From positions 496,001-560,000 of the forward strand of contig JAIXMG010000019.1 in assembly GCA_025201345.1 (NCBI GenBank): 64,000 nucleotides of DNA, in the 5' to 3' direction. The translations under genes were made by a program, and so were the position numbers. Under the pieces are notes generated by a model, which searched no databases, was not told the DNA's origin, and saw nothing but the letters and a program-made list of their open reading frames with translations. Source of the stretch: Thamnidium elegans. Taxonomy: Eukaryota > Mucoromycota > Mucoromycetes > Mucorales > Mucoraceae. Position 1 is the first letter of the stretch. Each line of letters opens with the position of its first letter. This document shows positions 46,333-57,168 of this stretch, in pieces.

Positions 46333-48398
46333 TTATAGTTTCTTTTTCTTTTGAGAGGAGTTCATTGCAGTTGCAAGGCTGGTAACGATTTTATGAGAAA
46401 GGACTAAATCCCCATAATCTGGATGTGTTGGTTCCGAATGTTTTATTAAGTCTAAACAGAAAGTTAATACCACCGAAAATGTATTAATTCGTGTAACATT
46501 TTTTTTTTTACCTGCAATTAATAATCCATATCGAGCGACACGTTGAATAGGAATAATAAGGTAATCTCGTATAGTAAATTGACTAGTTTCTTTTCTTAAA
46601 CTCAGTTTCTACAGAAATTAAAATTTCCGAATTAGACTACATATTTTATATATATATTTGTATGTGCGTATTTTACCTGATTATATATTAAATATGCTTT
46701 GTTATTGACATTGTTATCTATGGTCTTGCGGTTTTCTTTATAATCCAAGGCACAACGTAAAAAGACAACCATGTCTTTAGACATTTCACGCATTGCTTTA
46801 CCCAAATACAATTTACCGCTATCGACATTGGGAATGGGGTCTAGTTGAAGTACGGGGCTGTCTTTGGTATGCTCCATTTGAAAATGACGAAGACGGTTAA
46901 TTAACTTGGCCGAAAATTGCATCAGGTCAAAGAGATTGGCAAATATATCTACATCTGCTTCTTTAATAAGTTGGTTTCCTTTTGATAAACCGCTAATAAC
47001 AGCGTCATAAAATATCTATTAAGAAAAATTAGAATTTTTTCACATGTTAGGGATATTTTTTTTTTTTAATAACGTACGACTTTTGAGTAATAAAGTTGAT
47101 TCCAAAAGTTTACTTCAGTATCAAAAAATTCTCTCATGATGAATTTACGAGTCAACTCATATTTTACTTGCTTATCTAAAGGCTACATAGTAAGGTGATT
47201 TATATATAAGTAAGTTTTTTTTTATATGTATATCATCGTGTATCAATATGCTTACCATTGACGGATTTATTTCTATTTTTTCTTCTGGCTTTTGAATAGA
47301 TTCTTCCAAATTATGATGCCAACTCATTAAAGCTTTTGCTTCTCTCTTCCAACTGGTCTTCCTATGTAGCTTGTATTTTCTTGGTTTAATAACAGAGAAC
47401 TCTACAATCAATTCACGAGTGGCGGGATCAAATACGTTAGGTATATACAAATACTTCATATCCTCACAAAACGAAGCATAAAAAGAATTAGTTTGTGTAA
47501 TACTTGTTCCATTAGCAGCGGCTTCGGCTGCACGTGCTTTCGCTTTTTGACACGATTTTAAAGCAGGTTTTTTATCGGCTGGATGTTTATATTTTTTGAG
47601 TACTGACATGTATCGAGTGTGTTGTTCGGTAATGGCAATGATATCATTTTCAGCTAATGTGCTAGTAGGCGAGGCCAGGTCGTAACTAGGGCAACTGGAC
47701 CGACGTCGGATTTGTGGTTCGCCTGCAGATAAGGTTGAACCTACTAGTGTAACATCAGATTCATGATCAATAGAATCTGTAGGACTGAACATTTCCGTAT
47801 CGTCAAGTGTGATCTTTTCGGTCATGGACGAAAGGTTGCCAAGTTCTGAATCTGAATGGTAGTCGTTGCTGGTGTGGGAATCTAAGGTTGAGATACTGTC
47901 ATATTCTTCAAATGCGTCTGAAGACATGGTTAGGAACGTGCTGTATGTCTTTAAAGAAATCTTATCGGATTTTTGAGATGATTGCTTATTCGATTTTAAC
48001 TCCCATGGTGGTGGTGAAAGCGGTGCCTCTGGTGACCAGTTGACTAGCGGCGGATGCACTGGCTCTGGTGCCACTGGATTAAATGTATAGTCTTCTTCCG
48101 GTGTAGGTTTGTTGGGGCCAGATCGAATATGAAAGTGTGGTCGGTGAAGCTTTTTTAAAACGGATTGGACACTGTGTGTGCGATTGCTGTGAGCGGATTT
48201 TATCTTATCGGACAGGTTACTTAAACTGCAGTTACTGTTGTTTGTAATACTGTCGCTGAGTGGATGTGTTGGCTCTTCAGGTGAATTCGTTGTCTCCTTG
48301 GACGAAAAAATACTTTTGCTCCATCGCTTCTTTTTTAAGTTTGTATCTATAGATAAACTTGGCCGATTAGAACTTTTGTTTATTGCTATTGAGTGCAT
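46333..48398 (-). CDS. RhoGEF (DH domain) protein
   Basis: Exons (minus) 48398-47256, 47182-47078, 47015-46677, 46608-46512, 46451-46333; 600 aa. The N-terminal about 330 residues are Ser/Pro-rich and disordered with a predicted basic patch (KKYKHPADKKPALKSC). The DH domain (about 388-590) is recognised from KYELTRKFIMREFFDTEVNF, LFDLMQFSAKLINRL, DMVVFLRCALDYKENRK and the CR3 helix IRDYLIIPIQRVARYGLLIADL. DH domains exchange GDP for GTP on Rho/Cdc42-type GTPases. No PH domain follows: the protein ends MNSSQKKKKL soon after the DH. An in-frame ATG at 48497 exists, but it lies in a Lys/Phe homopolymer, so 48398 is preferred. Confidence 0.88.
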
Positions 48399-49043
48399 TT
48401 TTGTATATGTCAAAAAATTAAAATGGAAGGGGGAAAGAGAAAAAAAAGAAAGAAAAAAGAGAACTCTATCTTTTTTCTTTTTTTTTTCTACAGTCACGAC
48501 AAAAAAAGGATGGCTCGAATATGGTCAGGTTTCTCATAACAAGCTTCCATGTGAGAATTTTGTGGGATCGGAGACAGGGCCAATAGGCTAGATTTAAGGT
48601 TAGTTTCCCTTTGGCTAATTTCGCCATTTAAAGGTATTTGTTCTAAATTGCATATGTTTAAAATCAGCGAATATAGGGAACCCCTTCTGTATAGTTGTTT
48701 TTGTATTTAAATAGCTATAAAATTTGTCATGGAGATTTGATAAACATGTATTTATTTATAAGCGATAAAACCGATCCAATAGAATTTTTAAATATGTACA
48801 TCCGACCCACGGTTTACCCGCTTTTAACAGTTATAGATTTTAATATCTTTTTATAGGTATTTTAAACACGGATCGTCATTATCGATATACTAGTTGCTTT
48901 TTTTTTTCGCTTACTGTGCTCACGAAGCAACGCCGCCCTACGGGCTTAGAGACTTGCAATATTTTAGGAAATCGCTCTTTTCTTTAAAAGATCCCCTCGA
49001 AGAGAGGATAGAACAGCCAACTTCGAATTTCTCGGACTTTGGA
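48399..49043. other. Intergenic
   Basis: Promoter side of the RhoGEF gene; on the minus strand at about 48915-48965 there is a decayed copy of the 58-aa ORF family (VSKPVGRR). Otherwise nothing. Confidence 0.4.
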
Positions 49044-49863
49044 TTAACTTTCCAACTGTACGTTACGCGATTCATCCGACACCATTGCACAAGTCATACC
49101 GTATATTTGTAACTGAAGTTTACGATTAACGGAATTTATATCTTCTAGTGTTAAAGATACGCTAAACCCCATATCTTGAATGGTAACAATGATATCCTGT
49201 GTACTTATTTCAGTTGCATCGTATTCAACAGTAGCTGACTCAGCCAATAAAGAAATTTGTGTTGTCATAATGCCTTCTACCGCAAGTAACCCACGTTCAA
49301 TACTATTAACGCAAGGAGCGCATGCCATTCCACTGACTCTAAACTACGATGTTGCTGTAGTACTTGCAGATTCCTTTGAGGTTCAGTCAAGCATAGATGG
49401 ATCTTGCATGATATTATTGGAACTAAGACCTACGTCAAACCCACATTCCTCTATAGCTTCTATAATCTCTTTAGGTGAAATAATAGAAGGATAATACTGA
49501 ACCATTGCGCTGGCTCGGTGTAAATCTACATGAATTGTATCTAGCCCATTTAATTGGCCGCAAGCGTTTGTAATTGTCTTCACACACGACTGACAAGTCA
49601 TACTCTCGACAGATAATTCAAGTGATAAACAAGCTGGTACATCGAATCCACATGATTCTATAGTATCAATTATTTGCTGGGAAGTAACTGGGGTATCAAC
49701 CGATACTGTCTGATAGACTGACTTGAACTGTATTTGTCAATGATGTCAGTACGTTTGTTATTGCCTTGACACAAGAGTTGCAGGTCATGCCTTGAATGGG
49801 AATGGTTGTTTCTGTCGTCATTACGGAAGAAACTATTTGAACATCAGGGGAATTAAGGATCAT
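49044..49863 (-). pseudogene. Detached N-terminal HMA domains of a copper P-type ATPase
   Basis: The minus strand encodes heavy-metal-associated domains with GMTCNSC, SMTCQSC and GMACAPC and the start of a fourth (IYGMTCAM), typical of the copper-binding head of Ccc2/ATP7-type ATPases. Frames break at about 49725 (SLSDSIG stop), at 49383 (PSMLD stop) and before the third domain; the fourth is cut off. It lies downstream of the catalytic core of the same kind of ATPase (50938-53194, same strand), the reverse of the normal order, so the original gene was broken and rearranged. No start of an intact separate gene is visible. Confidence 0.75.
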
Positions 49864-50937
49864 TCAGTTATATATATAAAAAACAAATAACAAGTAAATG
49901 GTAAAAATAAAAATAAAAGAAGAAAGAGAAAATACGAAATAAAAAAGCCCGGTAAAATAGGTGAAAGAATGAGCCCTCTCTCAAACGTGTATTTATTTAC
50001 CGAAACAGGTATACATTATGCGTTACTGCATATATCGTGTATTTATTACTTTTTGAAAATATACATGTACTTACTATGTATAAAAAGAAGATTATTTCTT
50101 TCCTTTTGTAATAACCAGTTGCTATTGTTTTTTTTTCGCACTTGATGTTTAAAAGGGGCTTACAATTTTATAAGCCCAACTGATTGTCTGACATCATATG
50201 CGTTTTAAGACAAGCAGGTATTCTAAAACAATAGCTTTATATCGAAATAAAAAGAGCTAATGAATACAATTTTTATTGTATTACCCTCTCTCTGCCATTT
50301 GTTTGATTATCCCCTTGTTTTAAATAATATCGTTTGATAGCCCCTTAGTGAATACAAGACGTCTAATACCATTTCGAATAAACTAATAAATAAACTACAT
50401 ATTTATTGAAAAGGTACTATACTAAAAAAAAAAAAAAAAAAAAAAAAATAGAGAAAATACATGCTAATCATTTATTTAGATTCCAGAATTCCTTGGACTT
50501 GAAACCAACACCATTATTAGTGATTATCACGTCTTGATAATATATCCTCTCACTGTTTCAAAAAGAATTAACGAAGAAGTAAACTGGCTTTCCAGATTTT
50601 AATAATGTTTATTTGAAAATAAAAATTAATTTACCGTATTAACATCATTTGAAACTACTTTAATATTAACTGTATCGTGTAAACTAAGCGAGTGGAGCTC
50701 AAAGACGAGCTGTCACATTCTTTTTTCTTATTTTTACACAGTCTGAAAAATAGAAGAATTCCACCCTCAAATAGAGCCGCTACTGTAAAATAACAATAAT
50801 AGCCTCCCCTATTCATAATTATAATAAAGTAAAAAAAAAAGATATATAAATAGTTTATTCAAAAAAACTAGTTTCGAGTCAGTTTAGGAGATAAGCTTCC
50901 CAGACTGTACTCTTGCTGATTCTCAAGCGGTTGGTAA
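49864..50937. other. Spacer between the two ATPase fragments
   Basis: About 1.07 kb of AT-rich DNA with a 26-base A-run near 50425-50450. Nothing coding recognised; no transposon ends seen at either border. Confidence 0.5.
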
Positions 50938-53194
50938 CTATAAGACTGCGACATCACTTCTTCTAGTCAATCGAAACACAGATCTAGACACTTTGTAAGA
51001 CAAGTTGCTGGTATAAGTTACTTCATCCTCTTGATACATTTTAGACTTTCTCCAGAACCGCCTTAACATTAAACTACTAACGACTACACTTGTTGAGCTT
51101 GCAGTCATTGCCATACCTGCCATCATAGGATACAGGTGGTAGCCGAACGGTAAGAATATACCCATAGCCAACGGGGTACCAACAAAATTGTAAACGCACG
51201 CCCAAAGCAAATTCAACTTGATCCTTCTAAAGATACATTTTGATAAACTAAAAGCAGTGACCACATCACACAGATCATTTCTCATTAATACAACATCAGC
51301 TACTTCCATTGCAATATCCGTGCCACTGCAGAGTGCAATACCCAAGTTAGCTGCTACCCAAAGCAGGCGAATCGTTAATACCATCACCAACCATAGCCAC
51401 GACTGTAGGGTGCATAAGGTAACTAAAGGACCCAGCTTTTGATATGGTTTTAGCTTGCATGTTTCGAACAATTTGTGTTTTGCCATTAGGAGAAACACCA
51501 GCATGTACTTCAGTAATGCCTATCTTGGCAGCAATACATTTGGCAGTCAAAGCGTTATCATCAGTCACCATAGCAATGTCAATTCCTATCATGTGTAATG
51601 TATCAATGACCAATTTTGCTTCCGGTTTGATCATATCAGAAATGGAAATGTATCCAGTTACAACACCATCCAAACTAACTAAAACATAGGTATGGCCTTG
51701 TCTAAATTCCATATCAATTGTAGACAGCTGTTCGTCTAGTAGACCGATACCATGGTATTCCTCTAGCCATTTCTGATTACCAATAACAACTCGATATCTC
51801 TTTTCTTGCAATACGTCACATTCTATACCAATCCCAGTTTCGTAGTTAAAATTAGATAAAGTACCTAGATGATCTAATGCCATATCCAAAGCCGCTTTCG
51901 TTATAGATTTCGCTTTAGAGACAATAGCACAACCCAAAAGATGTTCACTGTAAGATTCAGCTAACCTAGAAAGAATTATTATTTGACATCTGGCGGCTTC
52001 TTGTTGATCTCAAATTTGATAATTGACAACTTGTACTTTACCGATAGTTAAAGTACCTATTTTATCGAACACGGCCTTATCGACTTTTTGACCGGTTTCT
52101 AATACTGCACCGCTCTTAAAGATGACACCATGTTCTGCAGCAAGTCCAGTGCCTACCACGGCAGCAGTAGGTGTAACCAAATCCAAAGCACAAGGGCAGG
52201 CTACAATCACAGACAAAGAACCAATCGCCGTTTCCTTCGTTTGTAACTTCATGCTGTAACAAAGTTGGCATTCGATCAATACCTAAACAACTCACCAACA
52301 AGGACCAGATGATCAAAGTAGAAGCACCGAGCACCAAAAATAATAGGAACAAACACACCCGTCACATGATCCGTGAACCCTTGAATCGGAGCTTTATTCA
52401 CCTGCGCGTCTTCTACTAACTTTACGATTTGACTTAACGCAGTATCGGATCCAATTCGAGCGGCACGCATAACAAATGTACCTAATCCGTTGACAGTATC
52501 TCCAATCACTATATCGTTTTTTGCTTTGTTCACAGCATCTACTTCGCCAGTAATTATACTTTCATCCACTGAAGATTTTCCGGATATCACTTGTCCATCC
52601 GTAAGAATTTTATCGCCCGGTAAAACTTTCAGGTAATCGTTCAGTTGAACCAGTTCCGAAGGAATTGATTTTTCCGATCGTATGTTTTTATTGGCGTCAA
52701 GGTGAATCAAGGTAGCAGTAGAAGGCGTTAAATACATGAGCTTCGAAAGCGCAGATGAAGATTGACCTTTAGCCATGTTTTCCATGTACCTGCCCAGCAT
52801 AATAAAACTAACGAGCGTAGTTGATGTGTCAAAAAATACAGAGGATCTAACATCTGAAGCTAACAATACAGACCGGGCCATAGAGATTAAATAAAACGCG
52901 TATGCTGATAGCGTAGATAAAGTGACCAAGACGTCGATAGTAGGAGAATCATGTTTAACGGGCTGATAAGCTGATACCAAAATCGTTTTCCAAAAAGCAA
53001 AATTGAACAGGAGAAGCTAAAGCCCACTGCAAGATATCAAACACGTATAAGCCAGGTACAATATACCTAGACGTATTGGTCAAATTTTTTCCCCATTTGA
53101 ATTCAGGTAAAATCATAGCAATGATAAACACAGGAAAAGAAAAAATGAAGCTGTGGATAAATAACCGATGCCGTTCTCGGTCATTAGTTGAATG
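50938..53194 (-). pseudogene. Copper-transporting P1B-ATPase, catalytic core, degraded
   Basis: Read on the minus strand: first membrane helices (SPVQF), A-domain with DESIITGEVDAV, the membrane CPC ([14 protein letters not shown]), phosphorylation site, P-domain (VAMVGDGINDSPAL) and last helices (MMAGMAMTASSTSVVVSSLM). Frame changes occur at about 52995, 52315, 52260 and 51370, and stops elsewhere. Diagnostic motifs are altered: DKTGT reads DKIGT, TGDN reads TDDN, SEHP reads SEHL, ALGLATPTA reads ALDLVTPTA. Each of these is explained by a C-to-T or G-to-A change on the coding strand. The aspartate that is phosphorylated is still there, but the gene cannot make a working pump. Confidence 0.88.
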
Positions 53195-53544
53195 CTAAAA
53201 CTCTTGAAAAAAAAAAGAAAAAAAAAAGCATACTATTGTAGTATAGTTAATTCTGTTCTTTTAAAAGTGACACGATGATATATTTTTTATAATCAGATTT
53301 TTTGTTGTGATTAATCCATAATTGGTGCGATCATCCATGTATACTCTTTTTAAACTTATAACTCTGTCATCTTAATTTCTAAAGTATAAAAAAGGCTCAC
53401 ATCTTCAAATGAATAAACAACAATCTCTTTCAGTCTGATAAACTTTCTGTTCTTTTTTATTTTTTGATATTTATATCGTTAAATATCACAACGAAAAAGT
53501 GATGAACAAAGATATAGGTAGTAAGCTTCTCTGCTTGTTAATCA

Positions 53545-54066
53545 TCAAATAAGTCGCTTGTATTTCTCTGTAGCCATGTTTGCGGTCTTCTCGTTTTCAT
53601 ATTTAATGCCATAAGAGAGTAATTCAATATAGATACAATTTAAATCCTTTTCGATACTGATAGTCCCTCCTTTACCTTCCTCCAAGACAGTTAGATCATT
53701 GTCTTCAATTACTTGTATTGTTCGATCAACCTCTGTGGGTGTCGTAATAGCTTCAGCATGTTTGAATGATTGATCATATATATAGAGCCCTTTTTATGTT
53801 ATCGATACCTATTTTACGCCATTTCAGTAGTTCTGAGGGCTAGTGAAGCAGCATAAAACAAAACGTGTTCCGTAACAAAGTCCAATGGATTAACTGGTTT
53901 AAAGCCATTTTTGCTAAACCTTTTACTATACAATTTCCACGGGATAGTAGGTAAGGAGTATTGTACACTTTGAAGTTAAACTTTTTAGGGATAAATCATA
54001 AGACGCATATCTACATTGAAAATCGGGCTCTAAACTAAAATGATAATATTTTACGGAAAAGTATCG
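53545..54066 (-). pseudogene. Decayed gene of unknown function
   Basis: Minus-strand pieces with good coding character: RYFSVKYYHFSLEPDFQC, NPLDFVTEHVLFYAASLALR, KIGIDNIKRALY and, longest (about 78 codons), SFKHAEAITTPTEVDRTIQV, VIEDNDLTVLEEGKGGTIS, IEKDLNCIYIELLSYGIKYE ending in KYKRLI and TGA at 53547-53545. At least three frame changes separate them, including two near 53800. I do not recognise the family. It adjoins the degraded Cu-ATPase, extending a decayed block of about 5 kb. Confidence 0.5.
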
Positions 54067-54199
54067 TAAAAATGAAGTTTAGTGCAGATATAAATACTAT
54101 TTTTAGATGATCTCTTTAGAAATACCGGCAAAAAATCCAACTTTTATCGTTAATGTGTCCTTAAATAGTACATATGCATTTTACTCTATTATATATATT

Positions 54200-54406
54200 T
54201 ACACTATTTTCAGAAATTATTGGGACATTTTGAAAAAAAATTGGTACTAATTCTGAACAAATATAGGGACAAAATAATTTGGTACTTGGGACAAATCTCT
54301 CTGCCTATTAAAGCCATTTTTTTTTAAAAAAACTTCCAATATTTGTTCAGGATTAGTATCAATTTTTTTTTTTCAAAATGTCCCAATAATTTCTGAAAAT
54401 AGTGTA
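54200..54406. mobile_element. MITE of Tc1/mariner type, 203 bp, long inverted repeats
   Basis: Element 54202-54404 is bordered by TA on both sides. The terminal inverted repeats are about 63-66 bp (54202-54264 and 54339-54404), begin CACTATTTTCAGAAATTATT, and differ by two substitutions and a T-run length change. The 74-bp centre contains T9A7. No coding capacity. The TIR start and TA flanks are typical of Tc1/mariner-derived MITEs; it inserted next to a pseudogene block. Confidence 0.9.
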
Positions 54407-55790
54407 TATATGCTCAAACGGAATGAAGCTAGTAAAAGCGATTGGTACCTTTAAATATATATATAAGGCGAATTTTTTAACTATAAAACAAAACAAAAAA
54501 GTAAGCTATGAAAAAATAGGACCACTAAAGAAATATACACTACAAAAGTATGGATAGGTACAACCTTATACTTGAATTACTCTTTTCTATTTATTTTTTT
54601 TAAAAAAAAAAGAAACTGGTTCGAGCCCTCTCTTTTATCTAAACGTTTATCTGGTTATGTAATGTTGGTTGAATAAGAACTTGAAATCAAGCAATGCTAT
54701 GTCGACCTTGAAATTTGTTTCGAAGCATCGATATCCAATAATACTTCCCCCCCCCCACCCGAAATGGGGGAGCGTTGGCATAACTAGGATATCTCTTTAA
54801 GCAGCAATTTAATAGTATCTGTATTCGTTTTTTTAGTGAGTGGCGAATTTTCGAAAAGTTCATCTTTTATAAAGGCGTTTGTTATGCAATCGATTGAGAT
54901 GAAACCGGTAATAATCATCATCTCAGTAAAAAAAGGGGGGGGGAGTTATTGCCGGTGGTACATAAAAAGAAATCGTTTTTATTAGAGATTGGTTTATCAA
55001 AAATCATTTTATCAACAACAAAACAAGAAGGCGTGTTAACAAATTAAACTTTAGAGACTAAACACAGGAAAAATATTGTTCTAAACTAAAAGTATAAGTT
55101 TAGCGATAATGTAACGTAATAAAAAAAAAAGGATTTTGCTTATAATTACTATTTTTAAATAGAATTTATTGATCAGGGTTCTTTTGTTTGTATAAATAAA
55201 TATGTAAGGGATGTTCCAATATATTAAAATGACTAGTTCAAATATCTGAATTTTTCTTACCCCACACAGAAAAAAAAAAAAAAGGACCACGTTTTTTTTT
55301 TTTTGCATAGTAATTAAATAATTATATATGACGGGTCAGTACGTCAAAAAGCAATACATTTAAATAGTAGACATCAAAATCCCGCGGAAATTTTAATTCT
55401 CGCAGAAAAAAAGGCTTCTAGACCTTTGAAAAAAGTCCATGTACTTTTGTATTGTATGGAACTTTTTTTTTAGGCAAGTAACATTAATTACAATGGAAAA
55501 AAAAAACTAGCATTAACATTTGCCATGCACAAGTATCTGGAACATTTTTCTTTTAATAAGAACAATTAATAACTGCAAGATATATGATGTAAATCATCTA
55601 GAATACATTTATTAAAAAAGCTATAGAAGGAGATAAAAAGTGTGAAGTTATTTACAAAAAAAGAGTTAAGGATGAGAATACAGTAAAATGGTGTAAAAGA
55701 GGGGGAAAGGGTTAAGTTACAAGATGAATTGAGGAGTATTTTTTTTTTTTTAAAAAAAAAAAAAGGTATAAGTATAAAGTGAATTTTTGT
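54407..55790. other. Intergenic, about 1.4 kb
   Basis: AT-rich; T8A10 at 54594-54611 and T13A13 at 55739-55764, the latter just after the transporter stop and possibly a transcription end. C- and G-runs at 54748-54756 and 54937-54945. No gene. Confidence 0.5.
55739..55764. repeat. TnAn palindrome, example of a window-wide family
   Basis: T13 directly followed by A13. Others of the same form (at least six T then seven A) are at 106-126, 5465-5486, 8220-8259, 11041-11059, 16736-16761, 20373-20392, 20834-20855, 24315-24334, 26409-26434, 31877-31893, 38958-38973, 38995-39015, 40098-40117, 40628-40647, 42321-42339, 54317-54332, 54594-54611, 57925-57946, 62051-62072 and 63944-63958. They occur in introns and between genes and never inside coding exons. 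Confidence 0.8.
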
Positions 55791-57168
55791 TTAAGCTTGG
55801 AAATCCTCGATTAAAGCCTTAATAGAATCAATAGTACCAAAGACACAACCAATAATACCCAAGAAAAGGGTAAGAGTACAGAAAGCAAGTTCATACCAGG
55901 GCTTGTTACGAATACCAGTAAGCTTAAGGTAACAAAGAACAGGCAAGAGGAAAACGAGACCACAATTGGCAAGAGAACCGATCAAACCCATGAAATCATC
56001 GAAAAAGGGAATGAAACAAGCCAAGACGACGAGAATACCCATAGTAATACTACGAATAATAGCGCGACCAACCCAAGCACCAAATTTACCATATCTTTCT
56101 TCAGAACAGTTAGAGAACTTTTCAAATTCGAGAGAGAAAGAGGTAGTATAGATAGGAATGGCAAGGATAACGTGAATGGTCATGACAATAACTGAGATCA
56201 TTCTACCAATACCATCGGGCAAAGAGTTATAGATGGGAGAAAGAGTCTTGTTACCGAAAGACCAATAACCGGGAACAGCAGTTAAAAAATAAAGGCCAGT
56301 ACAGGTAGAGAGGCCAGCAATAACAGCATACTTCCATTGGTGAGGTTTCTTCAATGCATGTTCGACGTGAGGATAGGTGTTGTTACCACCGAATGAGAAA
56401 GCAATGGTAGAAAGGGCGACAGGGAAACCTTCCCAAATGACAGAATCATGATAGACGGGTTCAGGGCTAGCATTACGGGTCATAGGTCCTTGAATAAGAA
56501 CGACGAATACGGCCATCATAGTACAAAGAGCACCGATAGCAGCAATACCAGTTACTTCCTTGAGAGTTTTCATAATGAGAGATGGAATCACTAAAAAGAC
56601 ACCCCAGATAACAGCCCAGATTTTATAATCTAATTCACCAGCAGTTCCTTTTAAAAGATCAACCATGTTACCACTAGCCAATACAAGGTAAAGAGCAGGA
56701 CAACCGAACAGATTTAAAATATGAAGAAATGAAGCAACGAGATAACCGGGCCATCCAAAGGCAGCAGTACCAATGGCTTTATAATCATGAAGACGATGTC
56801 CAGGCTTATGATATAAGCAACGGATGAGGATAATACCAGAGTAAACAGCCATTGAATAAGCTAAAATAAGAATCAAAATTCCTAACCAACCACCATCGGC
56901 GAAAGCTAATAATGAGGATTAGTAAATTGATACATGTATAAAAATGTTTAATTTTCTTTTTTTTTTTACCTTTGGGAAGACCTAAAGTACCAGTACCTGC
57001 AACAACGCAGACAATGTTAAAATAAGCGGTCATAAAAGAACCATCGCCGTGACCGAATTCGTTAACAATACTGGAAGCGCGATCTTCTTCAACGTAATTG
57101 TCAATAGTGGTTTGTTCAACCTTAAACTTTTCTGAATTAACAGAAGGTGTTTTTAATCCGTTTGCCAT
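55791..57168 (-). CDS. AAAP-family amino-acid transporter
   Basis: Exons (minus) 57168-56970 and 56905-55791; 437 aa. About eleven membrane helices, with the family's first-helix pattern FNIVCVVAGTGTLGLPKAFADGGW split by the intron, and later GIAAIGALCTMMAVFVVLIQ, AFSFGGNNTYPHVEHAL and FFDDFMGLIGSLANCG. The short polar N-terminus, and similarity to fungal Aa_trans proteins, suggest a vacuolar or plasma-membrane symporter for neutral amino acids; the substrate cannot be read from sequence. Codon use is less AT-rich than in neighbours, consistent with high expression. A TATA-like TTTATATAAC lies 130 bp before the ATG. Confidence 0.93.

Noticed and set aside
49044..49863. Separate functional copper chaperone with several HMA domains
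   Set aside because: Frames are broken between domains and the last domain is truncated, so it fits a pseudogene fragment better.
54612..54640. GGTTCGAGCCC resembling a tRNA T-arm
   Set aside because: No D-arm, anticodon arm or matching acceptor strand within 90 bases upstream; a T8A10 block directly precedes it.
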